This document shows, one piece after another, positions 1 to 5,816 of a DNA stretch of 8,264 nucleotides (positions within the stretch are counted from its first letter, which is position 1; every line of letters starts with the position of its first letter). Below the pieces are notes generated by a model. It had not been told where the DNA came from, did no database searches, and worked only from the letters and a program-made list of their open reading frames with translations. The DNA comes from JBOGED01 sp050743625. Its GTDB lineage: Bacteria > Actinomycetota > Nitriliruptoria > Euzebyales > Egibacteraceae. The position numbers and the translations under genes were made by a program. The stretch lies in NCBI GenBank assembly GCA_050743625.1, contig JBOGED010000140.1, positions 1 through 8,264 of the forward strand. The letters run 5' to 3'.

Positions 1-33
1 GTATACCGCGCGGATCCTCCACACCAAAGATCG

Positions 34-516
34 CTAGGCGACGCGCGCGGGCTCCGGAGGCGCGGGTTCTTCCTCCGTCTCTTCGCCGGGGAACTCCAGG
101 CCGATCACGGCGATGTTGACCTCGACAACCTCCAGACCGGTCAGGGTCTCGACGCGATCGATGACGTTCTCGCGGACCTGGCTGGTGACCTGCGGGATTG
201 GAACGGGGTAGCTCACTCGTAAGGTGAGGTCGATGGCGGCCTGCGAGGTGCCAACCTCGACACCGACGCCCTGCGTGGCGTGCTCACGCCCGCGAATGCG
301 GCCGACGACCTGACCCATGGCCCCCGAGAGCGCGCCACCAACGCCGGCGACGCCCTCGACCTCACGGACGGCCAGGGAGGCGATCTTGGCGACGACGGAG
401 TCTGCGATGCTTGTGGCCCCGCGCTCGCCCGGCTGGACCGCGCCACCAGAGGTCGTGACCGGGGTCCGTAGGGTTTGCTGGTCCTTCGTGGCGCTTCCAG
501 TGACGGTGTCAGTCAT
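34..516 (-). CDS. Asp23/Gls24 family envelope stress protein
   Basis: 160 aa. Residues 35-141 form a typical Asp23/Gls24 (DUF322) domain. It begins SIADSVVAKIASLAVREVEG, has a mid-domain V-x-V-x-x-x-x-A-x-I-D-L-x-L-R-V strand near residues 85-101, and then the signature Y-P-V-P-I-P followed by V-R-E-N-V (103-118) and a closing V-V-E-V-N-I-x-V strand. The N-terminal 34 residues (Thr/Gly-rich) and the C-terminal acidic/Pro tail (144-160) look disordered. Family members are cytoplasmic and are typically tethered to the membrane by a small partner protein; they are linked to cell-envelope stress. The ATG overlaps the stop of the upstream DUF2273 gene (ATGA), so the two are translationally coupled. 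The stop TAG leaves 33 bases to the window edge, too few to define a further gene of the operon. The family call is firm; the physiological role in actinomycetes is inferred. Confidence 0.92.
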   Translation of the reverse strand: MTDTVTGSATKDQQTLRTPVTTSGGAVQPGERGATSIADSVVAKIASLAVREVEGVAGVGGALSGAMGQVVGRIRGREHATQGVGVEVGTSQAAIDLTLRVSYPVPIPQVTSQVRENVIDRVETLTGLEVVEVNIAVIGLEFPGEETEEEPAPPEPARVA

Positions 517-755
517 TTCAGGTTCGTCCTTGTCCGTGTGGTAGTTGGTTCGCTGAAGGTTGGTTGGCTGGGTGATGTGCCGTCGGGGTCAGCCTTGTGG
601 AAACGAGTCAGGTCCACGCGCCCTTCGCGGATGAGCACGATTACATAGCCGACCAGGGAGAGAAAGCCAGCTAACGCCGCGCCGTCGAGCCCAGCGACGG
701 CCCAGATAGCGCCGAGCGCGAGGCCGATAAGTGCACCGAAACGGGGCGTGCTCAA
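513..755 (-). CDS. Small DUF2273-type two-helix membrane protein
   Basis: 80 aa from a TTG start. A longer reading from an ATG at 797 adds 14 residues, but TTG at 755-753 is preferred: GGAGG lies four bases before it, and the product then begins with S-T-P-R-F-G, which is how actinomycete relatives normally start. Two hydrophobic helices follow (about residues 5-21 and 23-41), separated by a short L-D-G turn. After them come R-E-G-R-V-D-L and a hydrophilic Thr/Ser/Pro tail of about 30 residues. DUF2273 proteins regularly sit beside Asp23 genes and are thought to help place Asp23 at the membrane. The stop overlaps the Asp23 start by four bases. No clear promoter was recognised upstream. Confidence 0.82.
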   Translation of the reverse strand: MSTPRFGALIGLALGAIWAVAGLDGAALAGFLSLVGYVIVLIREGRVDLTRFHKADPDGTSPSQPTFSEPTTTRTRTNLK

Positions 756-1274
756 CGGTCCTCCAAGGGATTCGGGACTCTGCGAGATCTCTCGCAAGAT
801 GGTCTGGTGTAAAGGAGCTTGGTTCCAGCTCTACCCACATTCGACCCGCGGAAGCGCCAAAGGTTGCGGGGGTTTTCGTGGACCTGGAAGAAACTGTCTC
901 ACCAGGTTTCAATCTCGCCCCAAAGAGGTGGTTCGCCTGGCCTTCCTGCGGATGAAGGTTTCCACCTCCACGGTCCGCGTGATAGGACTAGTACCGCTAT
1001 ACGACTCAGCACCGCCGCCTCCACGGGGCCTTGGGCGTCGCCATCGACAACCTCGCCTTCCGTGGAAGCTGAGCTGGGCTGGCGCGTGCCACCCTGGCAA
1101 GACGGGCTCTAACTAAGGGGGAAGCGGCGACTGCAGCGCCGCGGTTAGGGTGCGGGGTGGCCACGCTGGCCTGGACTAGATCTGGATGCACGGACCACCC
1201 AGAGACGTGAGCACCCGGTCACTGACGGATGCGCCGCCCGACGCCTCACCGCTCCAAACCAAGGGACTAGTCCA
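756..1274. other. Gene-free interval between the DUF2273 and BFN-like genes
   Basis: About 520 bases with no convincing coding region. Open frames exist on both strands (for example plus 748-1116), but they lack a family signature and a credible start with a ribosome binding site. The interval must contain the promoter of the DUF2273-Asp23 operon (reading left) and the 3' end of the BFN-like transcript, but I could not pick a promoter with confidence. Small symmetric sequences are present: TGCCA-ccc-TGGCA at 1087-1099, a 6-bp stem GCGGCG/CGCCGC at 1124-1142, and the 10-bp palindrome GGACTAGTCC at 1264-1273 just after the BFN-like stop. The 1124-1142 stem could be a weak terminator for the minus-strand gene. 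The stretch may be old degraded sequence. Confidence 0.5.
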
Positions 1275-1688
1275 TTAGTCCGCAGCCAGTTCCCATGTCG
1301 ACGACATTTCGACCTCGACCGGCACGCGCTGGCAGGCGAGGAGGCAGACCGCGTCGAGGATCCCGAGATCCACCTCCCATACTTGGGCATCCCTGCGCAG
1401 GCGGAGTAAGAACGTGGGACGGCACCGACCGCGCACGACGACGCACTCGGGGCGTCCGTCCAGCACGCCGATGGTGCGGAGCAGGAGTCCCACGTAGACG
1501 TCTGGGGACGCGCGGCATCCAGGTGAGTGGCTCATCAGCGCGTGGATGTGGGCCAGCGCGTGGCTCTCCGGTCCGGATACCGCGAGCTCGACCGCGACGA
1601 CACCCTCGGGGGTCAGGAACTTCATCTGCACAACGCCGGGCCGTGCTCCGAGCTCGGCGACGATGGCGGAAACGGTGCGATGGCTCAC
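1275..1688 (-). CDS. Divergent bifunctional nuclease (BFN/DUF151)-like protein
   Basis: 137 aa from a GTG start with GGGAGG three bases upstream. The architecture follows the BFN (DUF151) domain. Residues 19-38 give strands where BFN proteins have P-I-V-L-L and L-P-I-W-I. E41-S-H-A-L-A-H-I-H-A takes the place of E-A-x-A-I-A. D63-V-Y-V-G-L-L-L-R-T-I-G parallels T-H-D-L-x-x-D-x-L-E-A-x-G. R90-P-T-F-L-L-R-L then V-W-E-V-D matches G-T-F-Y-A-x-L with E-V-D. L111-D-A-V-C-L-L-A-C-Q-R-V-P-V-E-V matches S-D-A-I-A-L-A-L-x-x-x-A-P-I-Y-V. The usual R-P-S-D is only G-I-L-D, so nuclease activity is doubtful. No partner gene is coupled to it. A probable iron box lies 42 bases upstream of its start, in the shared region with the siderophore locus, which suggests possible iron control. 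The family call is by eye on pattern only. Confidence 0.6.
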   Translation of the reverse strand: MSHRTVSAIVAELGARPGVVQMKFLTPEGVVAVELAVSGPESHALAHIHALMSHSPGCRASPDVYVGLLLRTIGVLDGRPECVVVRGRCRPTFLLRLRRDAQVWEVDLGILDAVCLLACQRVPVEVEMSSTWELAAD

Positions 1689-1730
1689 GGTCCTCCCTGG
1701 GTCGACGCGCCCTCAAACGCTCCCATGTCT

Positions 1731-1749
1731 TAAGGGTAGCCTAATCTAA
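1731..1749. promoter_or_regulatory. Iron box (DmdR/IdeR-type operator)
   Basis: The minus strand reads TTAGATTAGGCTACCCTTA, matching 16 of 19 positions of the actinomycete iron-box consensus TTAGGTTAGGCTAACCTAA. The site lies between the divergent BFN-like gene and the siderophore genes, 216 bases before the synthetase start and immediately before the relic of an upstream gene. DtxR-family regulators bind such boxes with Fe(II) and repress siderophore genes when iron is plentiful. The match and the siderophore gene downstream support each other. Which of the two divergent transcripts it controls, or whether it controls both, is not settled. Confidence 0.78.
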
Positions 1750-1965
1750 TGTGAAACGTCCACCTTCGCGAGTACTTCCCGCTCGAGGCGGCCCACGACC
1801 CGGTACTGTCCATGGTGTGTTCCGATACGTGCCCGCAGGCCTCGCCCGCGCTGGCGCGGTCCACGCCGCGGCGCGCGGCGCACTGCGACCCTGGCAGATG
1901 TTGCTACCTTGATCGACACTGTGGTCGAGACCCGTGAGGACATCTGGAAGAGGGCGGGCATCTAA
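1749..1965 (+). pseudogene. Relic of a gene upstream of the siderophore synthetase
   Basis: No intact gene is present, but two frames look like pieces of one. Directly after the iron box an ATG (1749) is followed at once by TGA. That same frame then reads a protein-like stretch, V-H-L-R-E-Y-F-P-L-E-A-A-H-D-P-V-L-S-M-V (1758-1817), before degenerating. A second frame, the same as the synthetase frame, ends with L-A-D-V-A-T-L-I-D-T-V-V-E-T and then R-E-D-I-W-K-R-A-G-I (1891-1962), with TAA directly abutting the TTG start of the synthetase. That ending resembles the C-terminus of PLP-dependent decarboxylases (DesA-like), which often sit in such clusters, but the piece is too short to be sure. 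The likely reading is a gene that lost its middle by deletion and lies in the first position of an iron-regulated operon. Confidence 0.4.
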
Positions 1966-3738
1966 TTGGTTGCTGCCGCCGCCGCGGCTGCCGCGGCCGC
2001 CGTCGAGACCCTTCTTAACTGTTGGGTGCGTGAGACAGGGGCGCTCCGGGCCGCCAAGCCAGGGCCGGTGAGGTTACGCCTGGAGCGGCTGGCCGTCGAC
2101 GTGACCGCGCAGCTTGGCGCCTGGTCACCGACCGGGAGGCACGTCTGGACCGACGCGCGGATCGGAGGGGTCACGATCGACCCCGTGACCCTCGCCGCGC
2201 TGTTGGCACGTGAGGCAGGGGGAGCGGGCGACGTTGCCGACCTCGTCGTCCGTGTCGCCGACAGTGTCGCGAGGGTCACGGCGTTCCTAGAGGCCCGGTC
2301 GCGGGAGCCCGAGCAACCGATCACGTTCCTGGCCGCCGAGCAGGCGCTGGTCCTTGGCCATCCGCTGCACCCGACTCCCAAGAGCCGGGCGGGGCTGTCC
2401 TCCGACGAGCTCCACCGCTACTCACCCGAGCTCCGCGGTGCTTTCCCGCTGCACTGGTTCTCGGTCGCGAGAGAGATCCTGGTGGAGGACTCGGCCCTAG
2501 ACAAGCCCGCCACGGCGCTGCTTGCGAGCCTGGTCGAGGCTGAGCCGGGACCAGACCGTGCCCTGCTGCCTACGCATCCATGGCAGGCTCGCCATTTGCT
2601 CGCCCAGCAGGAGGTCCAGGCCCTGGTCGAGAAGGGTCAGATCCATGACCTCGGCGAGATGGGATGCCCATGGCACCCGACGTCCAGCTTGCGGACCGTC
2701 TACCGGCCTGATGTCCCCGTGATGCTCAAGCTGTCGCTCGCGGTGCCGGTCACGAACTCGGTGAGGCTGAACCTGCGCAAGGAGCTGGTGCGAGGGGTCG
2801 AGGTTCACCGCCTGCTCCAGACACGCTTGGGCGACGAGCTGCGGGCTCGGTTCCCGGATTTCCACATCGTCCGCGACCCCGCGTGGGCGACGGTCCAACC
2901 TCCGAATGGCGCTGAGGAGTCCGGCTTCGAGCTGGTCATCCGCGAGAACCCGTGGTGGGGTGATCCTGGAGCCGAGGCGGCGTGCGTCGCCGCGCTGTGC
3001 GCCGATCGGCCGGACAGAGACGCCCGGGCTTGGCTCCTCCGCCAGATCGTCCTCTCGCTCGCGAGCACGGAGGGTCGTCCCGCCGACGAGGTCTCCCGTG
3101 ACTGGTGGGCACGTTACCTCGATGTGACTGCCAGGCCCCTGATCTGGCTGTACGCGGCGCACGGGATCGCCTTGGAGGCCCACCAGCAGAACTCGATCGT
3201 CATCCTGGACGGGGGCTGGCCGGCCGAGTTCATGTACCGGGACAACCAGGGCTACTACTTCGCCAGCTCTGCCGCGGAGCGGCTGGCCAGGCTGCTGCCC
3301 GGCCTCGGCGCTCACAGCGACGTGATCTGCGAGGACGCGCTCGCCGACGAGCGTTTCGGTTACTACCTGGTGATCAACCACCTGCTCGGAATGATCGGCG
3401 CGTTTGGCGTGGCGGGGCTGGCGGACGAGATGGATCTGCTCGCCGAGCTGCGCTCTTTCTGCGAGGGCGTGGCCTCGGCGTTGCCTCGTGTCCCCGGCAT
3501 GCTGGAGACGCTTCTCGACGCGCCGACTCTACGCTGCAAGGCGAACTTCCTCACCCGAGTTGAAGGCCTCGACGAGCTGGTCGGCCTCGTCGAGGATCAA
3601 TCCGTCTACGTGGACATCCCCAACCCGCTGATGGAGGTCAGTCGCGCACGACGCGGTCGCGGTCGGGATTGGTCCGTGCAACCTCGCGCGCGCCGCCCTG
3701 CTCGACCCCGCCAAAGGCGCCGACGCGGTCTTTTTTGA
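1966..3738 (+). CDS. IucA/IucC-family NIS siderophore synthetase
   Basis: 590 aa. NIS synthetases use ATP to adenylate a carboxylate (citrate, succinyl or similar) and condense it with an amine or hydroxylamine to build a siderophore in the cytoplasm. Family motifs in order: GHPLHPTPKSR (131-141), H-P-W-Q (204-207), TSSLRTVY (239-246), K-L-S-L-A-V-P-V-T-N-S-V-R-L-N (255-269), E-A-H-Q-Q-N (404-409), YRDNQGYYF (424-432), and the C-terminal KANFLTRV with YVDIPNPL (525-555). The TTG start follows the preceding TAA with no gap, suggesting coupling to the lost upstream gene. Residues 3-12 are ten alanines. The normal family end is near residue 555. The last 35 residues (Arg-rich) read into the monooxygenase remnant in the wrong frame, so the C-terminus is probably altered by indels near 3629-3643. 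The core looks functional. The NIS subtype (A, B or C) and product cannot be fixed from sequence. Confidence 0.9.
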   Translation: MVAAAAAAAAAAVETLLNCWVRETGALRAAKPGPVRLRLERLAVDVTAQLGAWSPTGRHVWTDARIGGVTIDPVTLAALLAREAGGAGDVADLVVRVADSVARVTAFLEARSREPEQPITFLAAEQALVLGHPLHPTPKSRAGLSSDELHRYSPELRGAFPLHWFSVAREILVEDSALDKPATALLASLVEAEPGPDRALLPTHPWQARHLLAQQEVQALVEKGQIHDLGEMGCPWHPTSSLRTVYRPDVPVMLKLSLAVPVTNSVRLNLRKELVRGVEVHRLLQTRLGDELRARFPDFHIVRDPAWATVQPPNGAEESGFELVIRENPWWGDPGAEAACVAALCADRPDRDARAWLLRQIVLSLASTEGRPADEVSRDWWARYLDVTARPLIWLYAAHGIALEAHQQNSIVILDGGWPAEFMYRDNQGYYFASSAAERLARLLPGLGAHSDVICEDALADERFGYYLVINHLLGMIGAFGVAGLADEMDLLAELRSFCEGVASALPRVPGMLETLLDAPTLRCKANFLTRVEGLDELVGLVEDQSVYVDIPNPLMEVSRARRGRGRDWSVQPRARRPARPRQRRRRGLF

Positions 3739-3912
3739 CGCCAAGCCCTCGTTCGAGTGGCACCCGGGCTTGCTCCTGGATGGCGCGACCGTGCAGGCGC
3801 CGTTTCTCTCGCGGATCCCGGACTCGGCGCCCACCGCGCCCCCACGATCGTGAATGATCTAGCCGGCCGCACCGCCTGCTCGCCGCCTGGCCGTCTGGAG
3901 TTCACCCGTTAG
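3631..3912 (+). pseudogene. Internally deleted L-lysine/L-ornithine N-monooxygenase remnant
   Basis: Reading the frame of 3647-3808 gives the N-terminus of an IucD/DesB-type flavin N-hydroxylase: H-D-A-V-A-V-G-I-G-P-C-N-L with the FAD-binding GxGPxN, then D-A-V-F-F-D-A-K-P and F-E-W-H-P-G-L-L-L-D-G-A-T-V-Q-A-P-F-L. Shortly after, another frame (3811-3912) reads A-D-P-G-L-G-A-H-R-A-P-T-I-V-N-D-L-A-G-R and ends at TAG, resembling the family's C-terminal A-W-R-S-A-x-I-L-N-x-x-x-G-R segment. The family is usually about 430-450 aa and only about 90 residues remain, so roughly 1 kb is missing. In addition, ATG 3631 is out of frame with the FAD motif; removing one base near 3643 would restore M-E-V-S-A-H-D-A-V. 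Such enzymes N-hydroxylate lysine, ornithine or cadaverine for hydroxamate siderophores. This copy cannot be active. Confidence 0.82.
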
Positions 3913-3931
3913 CCTGCTGACCTGCGTAAAC

Positions 3932-3953
3932 ATTCACCCAGTGCTCATTCGGA
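3932..3953 (+). promoter_or_regulatory. PHO box (PhoP binding site) upstream of phoX
   Basis: Two adjacent 11-base units, ATTCACCCAGT (3932-3942) and GCTCATTCGGA (3943-3953), each match 9 of 11 positions of the Streptomyces direct-repeat unit G(G/T)TCAYYYR(G/C)(G/C). Two further units lie upstream: GTTCACCCGTT at 3900-3910 and the weaker GCTGACCTGCG at 3916-3926. The site is about 70 bases before the start of a phosphatase gene, where PhoP control is expected under phosphate starvation. The outermost unit lies inside the tail of the monooxygenase relic. A TAGGGT at 3980-3985 might serve as a -10 element, but that is weak. Confidence 0.65.
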
Positions 3954-4021
3954 CGCCCCCTCGTCGTGAGGTCGGCCGCCTAGGGTGGCCACACGCGATG
4001 GCGGGGAAGCGGGGGCAGCAC

Positions 4022-5416
4022 ATGCCAGATATCGTCCGTCGGCGGCACACGTTCGACCGCCGCCAGTTCCTCGGCGCGAGCGCCGTGTTGCTCGGCGGCG
4101 CCCTCGCGGGTATGACCGCCCGGGTCGCGCGCGCTCGGGAAGGGCAGTCGCCGGGTACCGCGGGTGCTGGCGAGGGCGGCTACGGGCCACTGCGGCCCGC
4201 CGGGCCCGAGCTTGCCCTACCCGCGGGCTTCACCTACGCGATGTTCGGAGTCACGGGCAGCATGATGTCCGACGGCAACCCGACGCCCAGGGCGCACGAC
4301 GGCTTGGCCGCGCTCGCGCTCGCCAACGGGAACGTCCGGCTGATCCGCAACCACGAGGACGGGTTTCCTCCCGACCTTGCGACGCTGATCGGCACACCGA
4401 CCACCGCCTATGACGAGATCGCTGGCGGCGGCACGACCTCACTGGAGGTCAAGATCACTGGTTCGGGAGAGCCCCGGCTCGTCCGGGACTTCGTCAGCCT
4501 CAACGGCACACTCGAGAACTGCGCCGGCGGGCCGACCCCATGGGGCAGCTGGCTTAGCTGCGAGGAGACGACCGAGGGCACCTTCCGAGGCTGGCGCCGG
4601 GAGCACGGCTACGTCTTCGAGGTGCCGGCCGATGCGGAGACGACCGTACCGGCCGAGCCGCTTAGGGCGATGGGGCGGTTCTCGCACGAGGCCGTCGCCA
4701 TCGATCCCGACACCGGCATCGTGTACGAGACCGAGGACAGCGACCTGTCGGGGTTTTACCGCTTCATCCCGGATACCCCCGGCCAGCTACGTCGCGGCGG
4801 CAGGCTGCAGATGCTCGCCATCGGCGACCGCCCGTCCTACGACACCCGCACGAACCAGCGGATGGGCCAAGAGCTGTCGGTGACCTGGGTCGACATCGAC
4901 GATCCCGACCCGCAAGGAGCCTCGGCGAACGAGCTGGCTGTCTACGGTCAGGGCTTTGAGAGGGGCGGGGCGACCTTCGCCAGCCTAGAGGGTTGCTGGT
5001 GGGGCAACGGCGCCGTCTACTTCACCGCCTCGGACGGCGGGAACGCCGAGGAGGGCCAGGTGTGGCAGTACCGGCCCGCCGGCCGCGACGAAGGCATGCT
5101 GCGGCTCGTGTTCGAGTCGCCGGACGAGGCGGTGCTTGACAACCCGGACAACATCACCGTCTCGCCGCGCGGTGGGCTCCTGCTCTGCGAGGACGGGGAT
5201 ACGGATAACCAGTTCCTGCGCGGGCTCACCATCGACGGTCGGATCTTCGACTTCGCCCAGAACCTCGCGAACGACTCCGAGTGGGCCGGCGCAACATTCA
5301 GCCCGGACGGCCGGACCCTCTTCGTCAACATTCAAGGCGACACCGGGCCCGACGATCCCGGCCACCCCGGCATGACCTTCGCGATCTGGGGACCCTGGGA
5401 GAACGGCATCCTTTAA
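4022..5416 (+). CDS. phoX: PhoX-family (DUF839) alkaline phosphatase, Tat-exported
   Basis: 464 aa from the ATG at 4022. Starts at 3941 and 3998 only add residues before the signal peptide; 4022 has GGGGG nearby and gives a normal Tat signal. Twin arginines sit at 13-14 (D-R-R-Q-F-L-G), a hydrophobic stretch at 19-33, and A-R-A cleavage near residue 38. DUF839 motifs in order: R-N-H-E-D (109-113), NCAGGPTPWGSWLSCEE (166-182), GRFSHEA (218-224), ETEDSDLSGFYRF (236-248), L-E-G (322-324), DNPDNITVSPRGG (373-385), FSPDGRTLFVNIQ (426-438), and a closing WGPW. PhoX enzymes are secreted metal-dependent phosphatases with calcium and iron that release phosphate from organic esters. The N-C-A-G-G cysteine may be a metal ligand. 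The protein is shorter than many PhoX proteins but full-length for the compact group. A PHO box upstream suggests phosphate control, and the gene ends at a strong hairpin. Confidence 0.9.
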   Translation: MPDIVRRRHTFDRRQFLGASAVLLGGALAGMTARVARAREGQSPGTAGAGEGGYGPLRPAGPELALPAGFTYAMFGVTGSMMSDGNPTPRAHDGLAALALANGNVRLIRNHEDGFPPDLATLIGTPTTAYDEIAGGGTTSLEVKITGSGEPRLVRDFVSLNGTLENCAGGPTPWGSWLSCEETTEGTFRGWRREHGYVFEVPADAETTVPAEPLRAMGRFSHEAVAIDPDTGIVYETEDSDLSGFYRFIPDTPGQLRRGGRLQMLAIGDRPSYDTRTNQRMGQELSVTWVDIDDPDPQGASANELAVYGQGFERGGATFASLEGCWWGNGAVYFTASDGGNAEEGQVWQYRPAGRDEGMLRLVFESPDEAVLDNPDNITVSPRGGLLLCEDGDTDNQFLRGLTIDGRIFDFAQNLANDSEWAGATFSPDGRTLFVNIQGDTGPDDPGHPGMTFAIWGPWENGIL

Positions 5417-5422
5417 AGAATC

Positions 5423-5451
5423 GAGGGACCGGGCACAAGGCCCGGTCCCTC
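5423..5451. terminator. Bidirectional hairpin terminator between convergent genes
   Basis: A perfect 12-bp stem (GAGGGACCGGGC paired with GCCCGGTCCCTC) with a 5-base loop begins seven bases after the phoX stop. It also lies 26 bases past the stop of the minus-strand secreted-protein gene. In the minus direction it is followed by CGATTCTTTAAAG, a short T-rich stretch; in the plus direction there is no T tract. A U-poor hairpin is common in high-GC actinomycetes. Confidence 0.82.
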
Positions 5452-5477
5452 TCTCGGGGGAGCTTCGCGATGGCGAG

Positions 5478-5816
5478 TTACCCTGTTGTGGCGGTAGCGT
5501 CGCCGCTGTTGCCTCCTGTGATATTGGCGCCACCGAGATCTCCACAGCTGGCGAGTATCACGCAGTTGAGGAGGGCAATATTGATACCGAGAAGGACGCT
5601 GCCGCCGTCGCCGCTTATGGCCGTGGCGGACTGGGGACCTGAAGCCGTAGCCGGTCCGCTGCTGGCTGGGGGGCCTGGGGGAATCTGGATTGGGATAACC
5701 TGCCCAAGCGGCGGAAGCTGTGCGTGTGCTGGAGCGGCGGTCCCCAGCATCGCGGTCGTGATCATCGCAACGGTTACTCGGCGCATGCTTTTTCGCGCGC
5801 GAATAGCAATGCTCAT
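5478..5816 (-). CDS. Small secreted Pro/Gly-rich protein, unknown function
   Basis: 112 aa. The ATG at 5816 has AAGGGA eight bases upstream. A clear Sec-type signal peptide is visible: basic start (R6, R8, K9, R12, R13), hydrophobic core T15-A27, and cleavage after A-H-A at residue 32. The mature part starts Q-L-P-P-L-G, has a Pro-rich segment (35-50) and a Ser/Ala/Gly segment (51-71), then a hydrophobic stretch V-L-L-G-I-N-I-A-L-L-N-C-V-I-L-A-S-C (74-91), and ends G-G-N-S-G-D-A-T-A-T-T-G. The two cysteines (85 and 91) are five residues apart and could form a disulfide. The Gly/Asn/Asp/Thr-rich tail recalls low-complexity secreted actinomycete proteins, but no named family was recognised. It is convergent with phoX and monocistronic as far as can be seen. 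Confidence 0.68.
   Translation of the reverse strand: MSIAIRARKSMRRVTVAMITTAMLGTAAPAHAQLPPLGQVIPIQIPPGPPASSGPATASGPQSATAISGDGGSVLLGINIALLNCVILASCGDLGGANITGGNSGDATATTG

Noticed and set aside
1..33. Start of another minus-strand gene after Asp23 (GTG or TTG near 20-25)
   Set aside because: Fewer than 12 codons are visible and no well-placed ribosome binding site precedes either start.
916..984. Possible transposase helix-turn-helix remnant (V-R-L-A-F-L-R-M-K-V-S-T-S-T-V-R-V-I in a plus frame)
   Set aside because: The resemblance to S-x-S-T-V-R segments of integrase-type transposases is short, nothing before or after it fits the family, and no inverted repeats bracket it.
999..1008. ATACGACTCA, matching the core of the T7 promoter
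   Set aside because: Only ten bases agree, the downstream initiation part does not match, and there is no vector or phage sequence around it. Chance similarity.
2497..3381. Long 294-codon minus-strand open frame opposite the synthetase
   Set aside because: It is an antisense shadow of a strongly supported gene in GC-rich DNA, with no family signature.
5478..5816. Chaplin-like surface protein
   Set aside because: Chaplin domains have a conserved pattern with cysteines about 30 residues apart; here they are five residues apart and the motif is absent.
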